This document shows, one piece after another, positions 1 through 12,800 of a stretch of 64,000 nt of DNA. The position numbers and the translations under genes were made by a program. Every line of letters starts with the position of its first letter. Position 1 is the stretch's first letter. This DNA is from Pelobates cultripes (Eukaryota > Chordata > Amphibia > Anura > Pelobatidae). The stretch lies in the NCBI GenBank assembly GCA_933207985.1, contig OW240921.1, positions 95,331,192 through 95,395,191 on the forward strand. Direction: 5' to 3'. Below the pieces are notes generated by a model that was not told the DNA's origin, did no database searches, and saw only the letters and a list, made by a program, of their open reading frames with translations.

Positions 1-3000
1 TCACTTGACATGTTTTTCAAACTGGCAAAATATGGCTTGACCATGGAGCTTTGCAAACAAGCCCTGTCACTCAGAGAGCCAGGATTTATATGTCCAGGCT
101 CACATGCCAACTCATACTAATGAATTGATTGTCACTCCAAATATGGAGGAACTCGCATGCACTTCCTCCCAGGAAAGGGTGCTTACAAGTCCAAAGACCA
201 CCCCATCTCTCGTATTATTGGTGCTGCATATGGTAATGTGCATCCAGCAACAATCATCATCACCCAGGCAGCTTTTGGATTTGCAAGCACTCGTCCTGAT
301 TGGCAACTCTTAACGGGCAGATCCTCATCCTTTTGCTAATGTGCACCAGGACAGTGGGCCCCGTTTGTGGGGAGTCATGTTGTCCAAGGAGATAATTGAG
401 TTATGGACCTACCTATATGCCCGTCACACCCACTCACTCCCTTAACCGATATCAGAACTACCCAAGTTGCCTATAGTGTCACTTTACTGTCCTGACACTT
501 CGAGGTGCTTTTTCAGAAATAATTCTTGCACGTTTTTGCATACTTAGTGGTACTTCTGTGACCTGAGACAAAAGCTAATCATTGTGCAAATCCCTAACTT
601 TAACATCATGGAGTATATTTAACTCATGACATAACTTTTTTCTTTTTTTAGCTTACCATGTGTTAATATGTCAATTAATACAAAGAAAGATTAATAGGCA
701 ACACGTCTATAAATAAAACAAACCAGAAAAAAACACAAACTTGGCTGTGATTTAAAAATATTATGGCTTTAATTGGGATAGATGACCTGGGACTTAGTGA
801 CTGGGACTGGGTAGCAGGAGGATCAGCATCCACTGTTTCCTATTCGGTGGTGAACATTTTTTTGTATTATGGCCTGGGCACAACTGGTCTTTTGTTGGGC
901 ATGGGCATTTAGAATCCCTGGCCCACCTTTAAATATTACCCCAACCCATAGACCTTAGGGTGGAAGAAGAGGTTATGTCTGAGTATTGAGCCTCACATAG
1001 TAAATTGAGGCATTTGCGCTAGAGTCTCTCCAATCGTGTCTATTTATTATAACCTTAAAGTCCATTTAATCCCTATGCGACTGATGACATCTAAATTGCT
1101 TATGCCTTACGATTGTCGAGCAGGGGTTAATTGTAACATAGGTCAGCATCTCCTTTGATTGATTAGACACACTGTATTCATTTAATCCCTATTAAGGACT
1201 ATACAACATTTGAGTAAGCACTTTGCCATGGCAACACAGCAGTTCCCATGGCAACATGATCATTCATGAACGTACATTGTATTGAACTGGCCTTCCTTGA
1301 GGTGAAGAGGAATTGTCTGTAAGTTAAGTTTGCCACCTGCTGGCATTGTGAACGTCTGCAAAAAAAAGGTATTTTTTTTTCATTCATTTTTTTTTTCCAA
1401 ATGCAAAATATACATTTTAACTCTCTTGACTTTTGAATTGAGTGGGCTTGTAAAAATAAGAATTAATATTTTATCCATCTCTCTAAACATGGATCGTTAA
1501 ATCACTTCCAAGTAATAGCAGAGGAAATCACTGTAGGAACACACTCAACACAAAACTACTGTCGACACATAAAATAAATAAATTACAGGAGAATCAATGA
1601 ATTGTAAAGTATGTAAATATGTTTTTTTTAAATATTTTTTTTTTGGGGGGGGGTGGGAGGGGGACATAGAACAACCTATTTTAGTTTAATAAATGTGATT
1701 TACTTACAAATTGGTATCCCAGTTATTTTGAGCGGTGTTTATCTCTCTGCAAAAAAAATTATCTTTCCCATTGGCTTTTGAAATGTATTGAAACATTCGT
1801 AAGTTCTAAAGTAGTTGTACTCTGTAATTATTAAAGGAAAACTTTAATCACTTTATTGAAAATAGAAGATTAAATACGGTGGCCATCTTTAGCCCTCTTG
1901 GTGAAAAGTGCTTATTTGTTTAGATCATGCACAATTTAAAGATTGGAAATCATTTTAAAGTGCATTTTTTTGTGTGTAATGATGTCCGTATAAAACTTAA
2001 GATGTTGAAGTGCTTTATGTGTGAAAAGTGTGTCCTAGTTTTTTATTTTACGAAAAGTGCAGATTACATTAGAAATTGGCACTTTTAAGTTACACACCCC
2101 TGGCTGTCAATCAGACAACGGACCCTGTTGCTTCCTGGTTGTTTAGCTCAGTGGAGATATACTCAAGAGGCAGCTATTGCTCAGAGCACCTGCCTTGTAA
2201 AGACTTCTCATTGAGAAGTCTATGATTGGACAGCCACAGAAAGTCTGGGTGGGGTTAGTAGGGGAGGCCTTGCAAAGGCTTCAGACAAGAGATCTGCTGC
2301 TTTTGTGAGCTGCTTTTAGCTATATGGAAAGGTACCTAATTAAATGCATGCCTGTTATCATTTTGGGTATATCTAATAAACAGTGATTTTGTTATTTTTT
2401 TTTTTATTTATTCATTTATTTGTTTGGTGTATGGGCAGTGGAGCGTCCCTTTATTTTGTTGCATAGTTTTTAGTCATATAAGCTGTCCTTCTGACCATAA
2501 AGGTCTAAAGATGGCCATTCCCATACAGCACTAGGAACACTGGGAGAAGCACAAAAAAGAGATAATTACTTACGTGTATACACATACACACAGAGCCTAT
2601 AATGCATGCAAGATTTTATTATAAAGCATATTAAACAGTGATTTAAAAATTTTTTTTTAATATTTTTTATTAGAAATACCAGGTATTACCAATGCACTAA
2701 CAAACAGTGAATAATAAACAATTTGAAAAGTTAGGTACAGTCGTGATTACCAATGCTCTAACAAACCGTGAATAATAAACAATTTGAAAAGTTAGGTACA
2801 GTCGTGATTACCAATGCTCTAACAAACCGTGAATAATAAACAATTTGAAAAGTTAGGTACAGTCGTGATAGACAAGGTTATAAAATATTCAACATTTCAA
2901 ACATTTTGAATGTAAGTTCTTAATTACAAAGAAAAATAATTTGAACCCGTTAACCGTACCAGTGAGTCCCCATCTTATTCCCCTCTTCCTCCCAGAAGTA

Positions 3001-3681
3001 CTGTGGTCGAGAGAGACCTTCATCTCTTATAGGATAGGTCTGTTATTGTTTTGGGCAATCACCCCTACTGATAGGCAGGGCAGTAACCTGTAAACTAAAA
3101 CTTATCTGCTTACATAATAAAGCAATTGGGCCAGTAAGCCCTAAAGCTAGTAAAGTATGAACTGTACCAATATGCCAGCACCCTGCCCATGCAACTTCCG
3201 CCAAAGTGGTGAACGTAGGTATGAGTAACTGATGTCTCAAAATATACGTTTTTTGTTTGTTTTTTAAAGTGTCACAACCCACTACCAATTATTTTATAAT
3301 TTTGAGCATGATTAAACATGAGTCTTCATAGCATACATGCATAGTCCACTCATCCACCAGTGTTTGCATGAAGTACGATTATTTACATTTCATTTGTTTT
3401 CCTTTTGCATTGTTCTTCTTCCTTATCAAGTGTTTTGTAATGTCTAAAAATAATGCAAAATTTTTCCTAGATGCAGTACAGATATCGTCTAAGGTGGGAC
3501 TCAGTTATACAGCAGTCTTTGTATTTATTGTCATACTTTTCTATTTGAAAAATATGTTTAGTGCCAACAGCATCTATTCTACATGAGAAACGTATACACA
3601 GAAGTTACAGATTATTCATGTCAAGTCTCGGAAATCTCTCGCTAACAAATCCTGCTTCACAGAGTATCTCCGTTTTATCAG
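1..3681. other. MIB2 intronic sequence without recognised exon
   Basis: No conserved coding segment was found on either strand. It contains homopolymer runs (for example T-run then G-run at about 1630-1665) and a 61-bp tandem repeat. Positions 2650-3290 may be an antisense LINE 3' region, because they begin with a T-rich stretch. Positions 1-480 look less AT-rich than the rest, but I recognise nothing in them. Confidence 0.5.
2685..2867. repeat. 61-bp tandem repeat, 3 copies
   Basis: Units at 2685-2745, 2746-2806 and 2807-2867. The second and third are identical; the first differs at two positions (cactaac/ctctaac and acagtg/accgtg). Near-identity suggests recent expansion. Confidence 0.95.
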
Positions 3682-3844
3682 GCACTAGGACAAATCGGCA
3701 AGGTGATCAAAGTGTTTGGGGATGGAGATATGAGGGTATCGGTCGGTGGTCAGTCTTGGACTTTCAATCCAGCCTGTCTAGCGGCATACCAGCGAGAAGA
3801 AGATGCAAACTTCATGACTACTGAAAACAACAAGGAGCAGAAAA
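3682..3844 (+). CDS. MIB2: MIB2 exon: end of MIB/REP domain
   Basis: First recognised exon. It starts in phase 0 after the acceptor tttatcag and ends in phase 1 before gtgaga. It encodes a REP-like segment with VFGDGDMRV and WTFNPACLAAYQ, followed by an acidic/polar linker. Its last nucleotide joins the gc of the next exon to make a serine codon, which confirms the junction. The preceding exon, expected to hold a GHGEW-type motif, was not found in positions 1-3681. Confidence 0.88.
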
Positions 3845-6800
3845 GTGAGAATAATACAGGAAATGATATAATATAATTGCAATATTTTTTTTTTAAAGCA
3901 CTCATGTTAACCATGCTTTGTTTACTCTCTGCGGTGAACTCTAATCTAATTTTATTCGTATTACGTAGTATGCTCTGTACTTGTGAAATAGTAGGTTTGT
4001 TTACTAGACATTGAATTGTGATTTGAAATTTAAATTGCATAACTTAGGCTTAATATAGTCACGCTTGACAAAGACCTCGGAGCAGGTTGAAACATTGCTG
4101 CTCTATCACATTTTCTTGACTTAATAAATCTGCCCTGGGTGCCTGGAGACCATTCTTCTGTTTGCCTTAGCGTTGTAGGATTGCTGGTCCTGCTTAAGTG
4201 CACCTGTTGTCCATTGGATTGAGTGTGACTCCTCATTCATTCGTGTAACTCAGTAGGTTAATTACAGTGGCACTGTCTCCCTCCCTCCGATATGGGTAGC
4301 TCATAAAGATATCATTTCTATGAAATGCTTATATTGATTGTGCTGACATTTCTCTGAAATTCCAACAAAGTCCAAGATATACTAAGACAAATAGGGACTA
4401 TGTGTTTGGGGCGCACTTTGATGGCTCCTGAGTCTCCAATGTGCCACTGTGCACTGGCTGAAAACCAGTACATAAAATAGATTGCTGTGTCCCTTTAAAG
4501 CGGCACTGTCATGCCGAATCCCGTTTTGTTTTTTTTAACCCCCCTCCCGCCTCCACTACATCTAACTGACCCCTACTCACCCCCAAATGCCTCTAAGCCC
4601 CCCATATTACCTATTATTTTATCTTTATTTTCTGCCCCGATCTTTATTCAGGGCGCCGCCATCTTTGTGTGGGTAGATAAAGTCCCTGTGGGACACGTCA
4701 CCTGCCCACACTAGATAGACTGTGAGATTCCCGCACATGCCCAGTGAAACACCTGGACATGAGAACGGGAATTTCATCTATTCATTCATTGATCAGAAAG
4801 ACGAATGAATGAATAGAAAAATCAGACGAACAAACAAACACTGTGTATCAGTGTTCGTTTGTTCGTTCAGTTTATTACAAGGAGGGAGCTACCGGCACGC
4901 AGCTCCCTCCTTGTAATATGTAAAGATAGAAACATCAGGGAGCAGTGCTCCCTGCCACTTCATAAGCCCCCCAGGCCGCCCACTCACTCTATGGGGGTCA
5001 ATATGACCCCCATAAGAACATAAGGGAGATTAAAATCTCCCCAATGCCACTACTCGCTATACCGCGAGTAGGGGCATGTAAACTAAACAGTGAGCAGCCT
5101 GTGGCTGCTCACTGTAAAAAAACAAAAAACAAAAAAAAACTACTATCCTGCCATAATGATAATGAGGGGGGGCCTACTGTCTTCCCCCACCCCTGGGCGG
5201 CGGGTGGGGGCCATAATGATAATGAGGGGGGGGACCTACTGTCCTCCCCCTCAGGCCCCCACCCCTGGGCGACGGGTGGGGGCCATAATGATAATGAGGG
5301 GGGGACCTGCTGTCCTTCCCCCCCCCCAGATCCCCACCCCTGGGTGGCGGGTGGGGGCCATAGTGATAATAAGTGGGGGGGGACCTACTGTCCTCCCCCC
5401 CGAGCGGCGGGTGGTGGCCATAAAGATAATGGGGTGGGGGGGGCCTACTGTCCTACTGGGGGCCCTAAGTCATATTCCCCCCCCCCCATCAAAGGTGACT
5501 AGGGGACCCCAAACCACTAGTCACCCACCCCCCCACCCAAATTAAAAGTCCCCTACCTACCCCCCTCACCCTAAAAAATAGTGAGGGGGGAATAAAATTA
5601 CTAACCTGTAAAGTAAAATTAAACTTACCATTCGACGTCTTCTTTTTTCTAAAATCTTCATTTTTCAGCCCCAAAAAAGACCAAATAAAAAACCATCATA
5701 CCCGTTGAACTTAAAATAAAATAAAAAACCAAAGCGCAAAAAAAAAACCTGACTGAAAAGGAAAAAAGCGCAAAAAAAATAATCCATCTTCACCCGTGGA
5801 GGGCTCCTCGCAGACAGAGCTCTGCAGGGCGAGGGAAGGCTTATAAAGCCTTGCCCTGCCCTGCAATTAGGCTAAGAACACTCTGATTGGTGGGTTTAAG
5901 CAAATCAGAGTGATCTTTGTCATTTTACACGTCGTGGGAAAATTCCAAAGGGGGGGGGAGGACAGTAGGTGTCCCCCCTCCCCCCCATTATCACTATGGC
6001 CCCACCCGCCGCCCAGGGGAGGGGGCCTGGGGGGGGAGGACAGTAGGTGTCCCCCCCTCATCACTATGGCCCCCACCCGCAGCCCAGGGGTGGGGGCGGG
6101 GGGGACATTAGGTCCCCCCTCATTATCATTATGGCCCCTACCCGCCGCCCAGGGGTGGGAACGGGGAGGACAGTAGCCCCCCCTCATTATCATTAAGGCC
6201 CCCACCCGCCGCCGGGGGGGAGTGGAGGACAGTAGGTCCCCCCCCCCTCATTATCAGCGCAGGGATGGGGGCCAGGGGAACGACAATAGGTCTCCCCCCT
6301 TATTTTACTTTAGGGCCCTCACCCGTCATTTAGGGGTGGGTAATCTTAACTTAGTATTAGTAAATGTGGCTGAAAGACCAATTTGTCTTTCAGCCTTTTA
6401 GTAGATAACTCCCTGCTACCGTGGGAATTAGGTAGTTATCTACTAAGCGGCTGCAAGATGCAGCCACAGCACGAATAGGATTGGAGTTTCATCCATTCGA
6501 ATTAAATTGCGATCCGAACAAAGTGCTGAATTGCATTCTAAAACAAACGAACATACTGTTCTCATTCAGTTAGAATGCAATTCGTCAGTTTCGTGTAAAA
6601 TGACAGGAAGCATCGTGGGAACACAGAGGAAAGGTAAGAATTATGGGAAAATTGCTCTGACCAGCGGAAATGAAGCACACTTTGCTCCTCCGCTGGTCAG
6701 AGCTGGTCAAGCGGAGGAAACCTCCATAAGGCAAAGAGTCCCTCCTTTGTCTTATGATTTTAAAGAAAACTAAAGAAGACAGGAAGAAAAGAATAACAGA

Positions 6801-9800
6801 TCCTGAGAGAGGGGGAGAAGAGGAAGAGATTGAGGAAAGGTAAGTTCGGGATGACAGTGCCGCTTTAAATGTCAATGAGTGGAAGCTGGCTGTTAATAGT
6901 GTTAGTGAAGAAACTGTGAGCAGTTATGTAGCATATGTGTTTGAATCTGTTTAATTACATTACAAATTGCTAAGTGTGTGCACATATAACCTCCTACACA
7001 TGAGCATGCTCAGTGATCTTCATGTAGAAGGCTTTGGGAGACTATAATTTGCTGAGAATCTCAGCCTTTTCCTGGATGACATCATGGACTCAGAATAAGT
7101 ATCAGAGGATTTGCCAAAAAGAGGCACATTACTAGGTGAGTTTTATATTTTGAAATCATTAGCTCTATAATGATTTAAATAACTGACAAGTAAATCCTCC
7201 CACCAGTGTCCCTTCAACCCAATTTGCACTTTAAATGGACACCTTTCCGGCTTGTTGATTGAAACGTTAAAATTCTACACCACAGATGATTGCACTGCCT
7301 TGAATGCCAACTAAACATCTGCCTTTAGAAACGGGTCAGATGATGCAACAGGGAGACTGCCTTAAACTGAACTCCATTCTATTGGCAGGCACGCTGGTTT
7401 CCATTTTTGAGAAACTGCTTGCTCAGAAGACTGATTGTGAAAGCCCCAGTTCATTGGTTATTGAAGCGGCGCACGGCAATGCAGCCAAAGTGAAGGAGAT
7501 GCTACAGAAACATCCGGACAAGGTGCGTAACATACCACATCCTTGTGTGATGGTATCATCTTTGTAAAAAGGTTGCGATAATCTCCTCATTTGGGGAAAA
7601 AAAACCTGTAAACAGTGAGGTGTAGCTGCAGACTTTGTAAGGAAATATAATAATAATAATCTCCCTGCTACGTGTTTCCATGTGCCTGATTGTCCTCTGC
7701 TCGTTTAGCTAGCTCTGGCTTGCGTCCAGTTGAATTCCTCATCATAAAATTACACTAACCAGAGCCACAGCTGTTTAACACAATCAGTCTTGTTTAATAA
7801 AATTATACGTCTCAAGTCCAGTCGTTCAGTATTATTCTGTCATTCATGTCAAAAGAAAAAAAAAAAAAACTGTATAATTATTGGAAAAAACACTTTGCAG
7901 CTGATCATTAGAAGAATCTGGGGCAGGTTGAATACTCATCTGTGAAGTTTCAGATGGTGACAAAAAAAAAAAGAGACATCCCAGGGCTTGACTGGAGATC
8001 TATGTCTAAATCAAGACTGTACTGTGTGACGCCTTTATTGCAAGCATTTTTTTTCCTTCCATTGTAGGTGGATATACGAAATCAAGGAAAGACAGCTCTA
8101 CAGGTGGCATCCCACTTGGGATACATAGAGGTGGTGAAGATCTTGCTTCAAGCCAATGCCAATATTGACCTTAAGGATGATGAAGGGGACACTGCTCTGC
8201 ATTATGCTGCTTATGGGTACGGTTAGCTACCAGTGGGTGACTGTATCCGGTCATGTTTGTAAGACAAAGAAGCTAGTCTAGAGTGCCCAAAACGATTAGG
8301 CTCTAGAGCAGGGGTTCCCAACCCAGTCCTCAAGTCCTCCCTGCTAGTCCAGGATTTAGGGATTACCCTGTTGTGTCTAAGGTGTTTTTAGAAATAAAAA
8401 CACTTTAAAATGGTAGGGGGTACTTGAGGACTTTGTTGGGAACCCCTGCTCTATAGCAAGGGTTCCCAGCCCTGTCCTCGTGTACCCTGTTGTGTCTAAA
8501 GTGTTTTTTTTTCTTCTTCTTCTTCTGAAAACACCTTAGACACAACTTGGTAATCGCTAAATCTTGGACTGTTAGGGGGTACTTGAGGACTGGTTTGGGA
8601 ACCTCTGCTGCGCTAGAGGATTGTCCCATATATTTCATGTCATTGTTAAATGGACACAATAGGCAGGAATTTATCCTAGTTTTTATGCATTAAGAAATAA
8701 TTAAACAATAACCTTTCTAGAGTTTCTAGAGTTGCTGTATTTGTACAGGCAAATGTGTCAGCAGCTGGAAGACTCCTCCCTGAGCAGAAAGAGGAAGGAA
8801 GATTTTATTCTGGTCTATGGGGTCGGTTCTTATCCTATAAACTCCTTTACAGCAGGTTTTATGAGAAGTAGTTTATTCCATATTTGTAGTTCCACGCATT
8901 ACGTAAGATGGGTAGAAGTGCTCTATAAGCTGATAACAGCTATACAGTGACTGCTGTCAGTTTATACAAAGTCTGGTTCAGAATTTTTGTAAAGCAGCCT
9001 GCTGCCGACCAAGTATCTGCACAGCTTGGACTCTCTGCAGAAGATTAGACACCGTTCAGTCCTAGTTTTGCATGCGTACGAATTGAAGCGATCAGATACT
9101 AAAAAGGGGAAAGTATCTCTTGTTCCTTTTTTGTAGCAAGTACAGAGGTCAACTTATAGCTGCAGCAAGTTTTGAAAATCACTGTCGTTTTAAGCCACCT
9201 TTAGAAAGGAGATGTGCACTTTCAGCACAATAACATTTGCAATTGTGCACATTTGACTTAGCGCTTAGACTATCACTTGGCTGACTGTCCAAGAGTCACA
9301 AAATATATTTCACCCGCAGTCCCAGGAATAAAGGGACAGTTCAGCCTAAATCACTGTGTTCAAGATCATATCTTCCAGACGAGTTCAATTACGTAATTAA
9401 AATTAATTGCAGCCTGGTGTGTGTTTTCCATATACTTTCATAACATTCTACTCTCACCCTCCCCAGAAACCAGGCGGCCGTAATAAGAGTGCTACTGGCA
9501 AAAGGAGCCGATACAGAACTTCTGAACAACGCCAAGTTCACCGCACTGTACATTGCGGTTAACAAGGGATTTGCCGAAGTAGTTCAAGTTCTCTGTATTC
9601 CAAACACTACAATCAATATCCAGGTGAGAAAATGTGTTCACTGTTTGTGTCCCCTTTACCCACTTTTTATGATGAAATAAAATTAAAAAAGGTAATAATC
9701 TCATGTCTGTTATCTTAGGACTCACATGGGGACACTCCGTTACACTGCGCCATCACAGCAGATTTCAGAAGCATCATTGAAATCCTCACGGAAGTCCCCA

Positions 9801-12800
9801 ATATAGATTTCACTGTACAGAATAGTCAAGGATTCAATCTTCTACACCACTCTACTCTAAAGGGGAACATAGTGTAAGTTGTCTATATAGAAAGTAATTC
9901 ATCCTAGAAGTATTGTTCTGATTAGGTAGCCAAGCAACATTGTAATTGTTCATATTGGTATTCTTATTAATTCACCACTTTTTGCAAATTCTTGTAAAAT
10001 GTAAATCATATATCTAAAATTCTTGAAATCCGATATGATTATCAAGACGTTTGATGTGTTTTAAAGTTTTGCCTACCCATTCCAAAATATTCACTTAGTC
10101 ATCACTTTGAACTATGTTGCAATGTATTGAGCCCAAGATTCATTAGCCGCATGAGTGCCAAACGCTGTATGGGAGTCAAAGAACACATGTGTGAGGATTG
10201 TAGAGGTCTGCAGTAGTGAATATTTGTAATCAGACTGTGCTGAGTGTATAAAATAGCAATTTGCAGGGAAATTCAACGGGATAAAGAAAACCTCAGGGAA
10301 GAGAGCAGTGGCAAAAGGGTGAGATGAGCTGTATAGAGGGAGAAACACAAGTGGAAGACTGTGCACAGGAGGAAGACAGAATAGTGTGGAGAGACTTTGG
10401 GAATGAAGGAGAGGGGCCTGTGAACTGGGTTATTAGACTTGAACTAGAGGTAGACTGATTACCCATTCCAACCATCATTAGAGACGATATTCTTCATATT
10501 TCTGATAATCTGTATCTGTCTTGCAATTTACCGATATTACTGATAGCTCACTCACCTTTCCCAATCACCACACAATGTATTTCGCATCTGGAAACTTCAG
10601 CTGCCAGCCAATGAGGTGCCACGTCACAAGCCCACATCACAGATCCCTGTGAGTTCCCTCATGCAAAGCTAAGCTGAGGGCAGGGAATAATAAACTGCGA
10701 TGCACTGGGCCGGCTGATTGAGAGTGACAGGAGTGTGATTGCTGACAGCATGTTTGTTTAATGCCAGAATTGTGTAAAAATTGTGTTGCTTTTTCAAAAC
10801 TTTAAATGCACAGAATATCGGCAACAGTTATCGGAAATGGACCCAAAATGAGATAGACTATAATCTGTATCGTCATCGGCTCTGGAAAAATGATATCAGT
10901 CGATCTCTAACTTGAACTATTATATATTGCAGTTAACAAATGTTTTCAGATAAAAAGGGGACTCATGCATGGGAACCACATATCTAGAGGATGGAGATAT
11001 ATATTTACACAGAGAGCGAAACAGTTATATATCTTATCTGATGTGATGCAACGTCACATTAGAATATATGTATTTTATTTTTTATTTTTTTATGTAAAGT
11101 ACACAAATAGTAGAAAAACTGAAGCAAGTCACTAAAGCAGAAAAAAAAAATCAGATTAACTGCATGTTCCATTAAAAAAAAAAAAATACTAGATTCATGG
11201 ATGGGTTTGAAGGTCTAGCATATTGATGACTAGCTGTCCTTGGACTGTCCAAATGTAATAGTAAATTTCCCTGAAAAATATGGAAAAAGAAGAGAAATAA
11301 AAAACAAGTAATTGATTTGGGAATTGCTTTGAATTTAGGCCAAAACATTATCCAGCTCAGAAATGCCTTCACTATGCGTCTAACAGAATGTGTCAGCAGA
11401 TAAGAACCATTCGGCCCATCTAGTCTGCCCAATATTTCGAAATACTTTTAATTAGTCCCTGGCTTTAACTTATAGCTAGGATAGCCTTATGTCTATCCCA
11501 TACTGTGTTAACCTCTACTACTTCAGCTGGAAGGCTATTCCATGCACCCACTACCCTCTCAATAAAGTCATACTTCCAGATATTATTTTTAAACCTTTGC
11601 CCCTCTAATTTAAGACTATGTCCTCTTGTTGTGGTAGTTTTTCTACTTTTAAATATAGTCTCCTCCTTTACTGTGTTGATTCCCTTTATATATTTAAATG
11701 TTTCTATCATATCCCCCCTGTCTCGTCTTTCCTCCAAGCTATACATGTTAAGATCCTTTAACCTTTCCTGGTAAGTTTTATCCCGCAATCCATGAACCAG
11801 TTTAGTAGCCCTTCTCTGAACCCTCTCTAAGGTATCAATATCCTTCTGAAGATACGGTCTCCAGTACTGTGTACAATACTCCAAGTGAGGTCTCACCAGT
11901 GTTCTGTACAATGGCATGAGCACTTCCCTCTTTCTACTGCTAATACCTCTCCCTATACAACCAAGCATTCTGCTAACATTTCCAGCAAAGTGTACTGTCA
12001 CATAAATTGTGCGCCTGCAGATTATAAATTAAAAAAATATAATTTCAGTGATGACTGGCTAAGCTTAATATGTAATGTATGTTAAAAACCTTGGTGCCAT
12101 GGTTTGTATTGTTGATTTAAGCTGATGCACAGAAACATGGATGTGGTTAGCTCTTCGTGTTTAGCATTATTGTTAGGGTTTGTTTTTGCATTTCCTTTTT
12201 ATCCTGTAAAGCTTTTTTTCAGCAATGATCTGGACACATTTTTGTTCTCATATACAGAAATTATACCCTTTCATTTGCAGCATGTTATTTGTCTGCCACA
12301 AAAGAACACGCAACTATATATCTTCTTTAAACTCACCACAGGCTTTGCCCTAGTAATAAGCATCCAGCCATCTGATAAACATGTGGTGCCAATTTATTAC
12401 ACCAGTGAACGCATTATCACAACAGATATTGCCTTAAACCTACAACCCAGCTTGTTAATGGATTGGGAAGCTGTGTAGGAAAGAAGAAATTAAAAATGTA
12501 GACCCAAAAGAGGGTATCTTCTAACGATGGACCCTTAGGACATGATGACCAATCTTGACACAGTTGATGTTTGTGGGCTGCATGTTGATAAAGGTTGATC
12601 ATCATGGCAGATTAGTCCACAAACCGCTGTAGTTCTGTGATTATTGTTAATCTAGATGGGCTTGGGAAAAATGTTAAGAGTTCAGTCACAGAATTTGCAC
12701 CAAACACACTATTTGTTTACATTCTAAAATCTCGCCAAACGCAATTCTACTTTATGTAATATGAATAATCAGGCCATAGTTAAATATTTCCTAATCACTG

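Larger units (their letters stand above)
4495..6868. mobile_element. 2.4 kb TTAA-flanked foldback element (non-autonomous, T2/Kolobok- or piggyBac-like)
   Basis: It begins and ends with TTAA followed by inverted termini: AGCGGCACTGTCATGCCGAA on the left, its near-perfect complement on the right. The interior holds G-rich minisatellites in opposite orientation at 5150-5480 and 5950-6320, plus smaller palindromes (for example 4845-4870 and 4879-4916). No transposase is seen. TTAA target duplication is shared by piggyBac and Kolobok, so the superfamily is not certain. Confidence 0.8.

Noticed and set aside
1..480. Several short overlapping frames at the window start
   Set aside because: No recognisable protein and no clear splice sites; it does not match expected upstream MIB2 exons.
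5044..5545. Two overlapping 150-codon Gly/Pro-rich frames
   Set aside because: They follow the G-rich minisatellite in several frames at once, as expected for a repeat and not for a gene.
11505..11774. 89-codon + strand frame
   Set aside because: Antisense to the CR1/L2 reverse transcriptase C-terminus.
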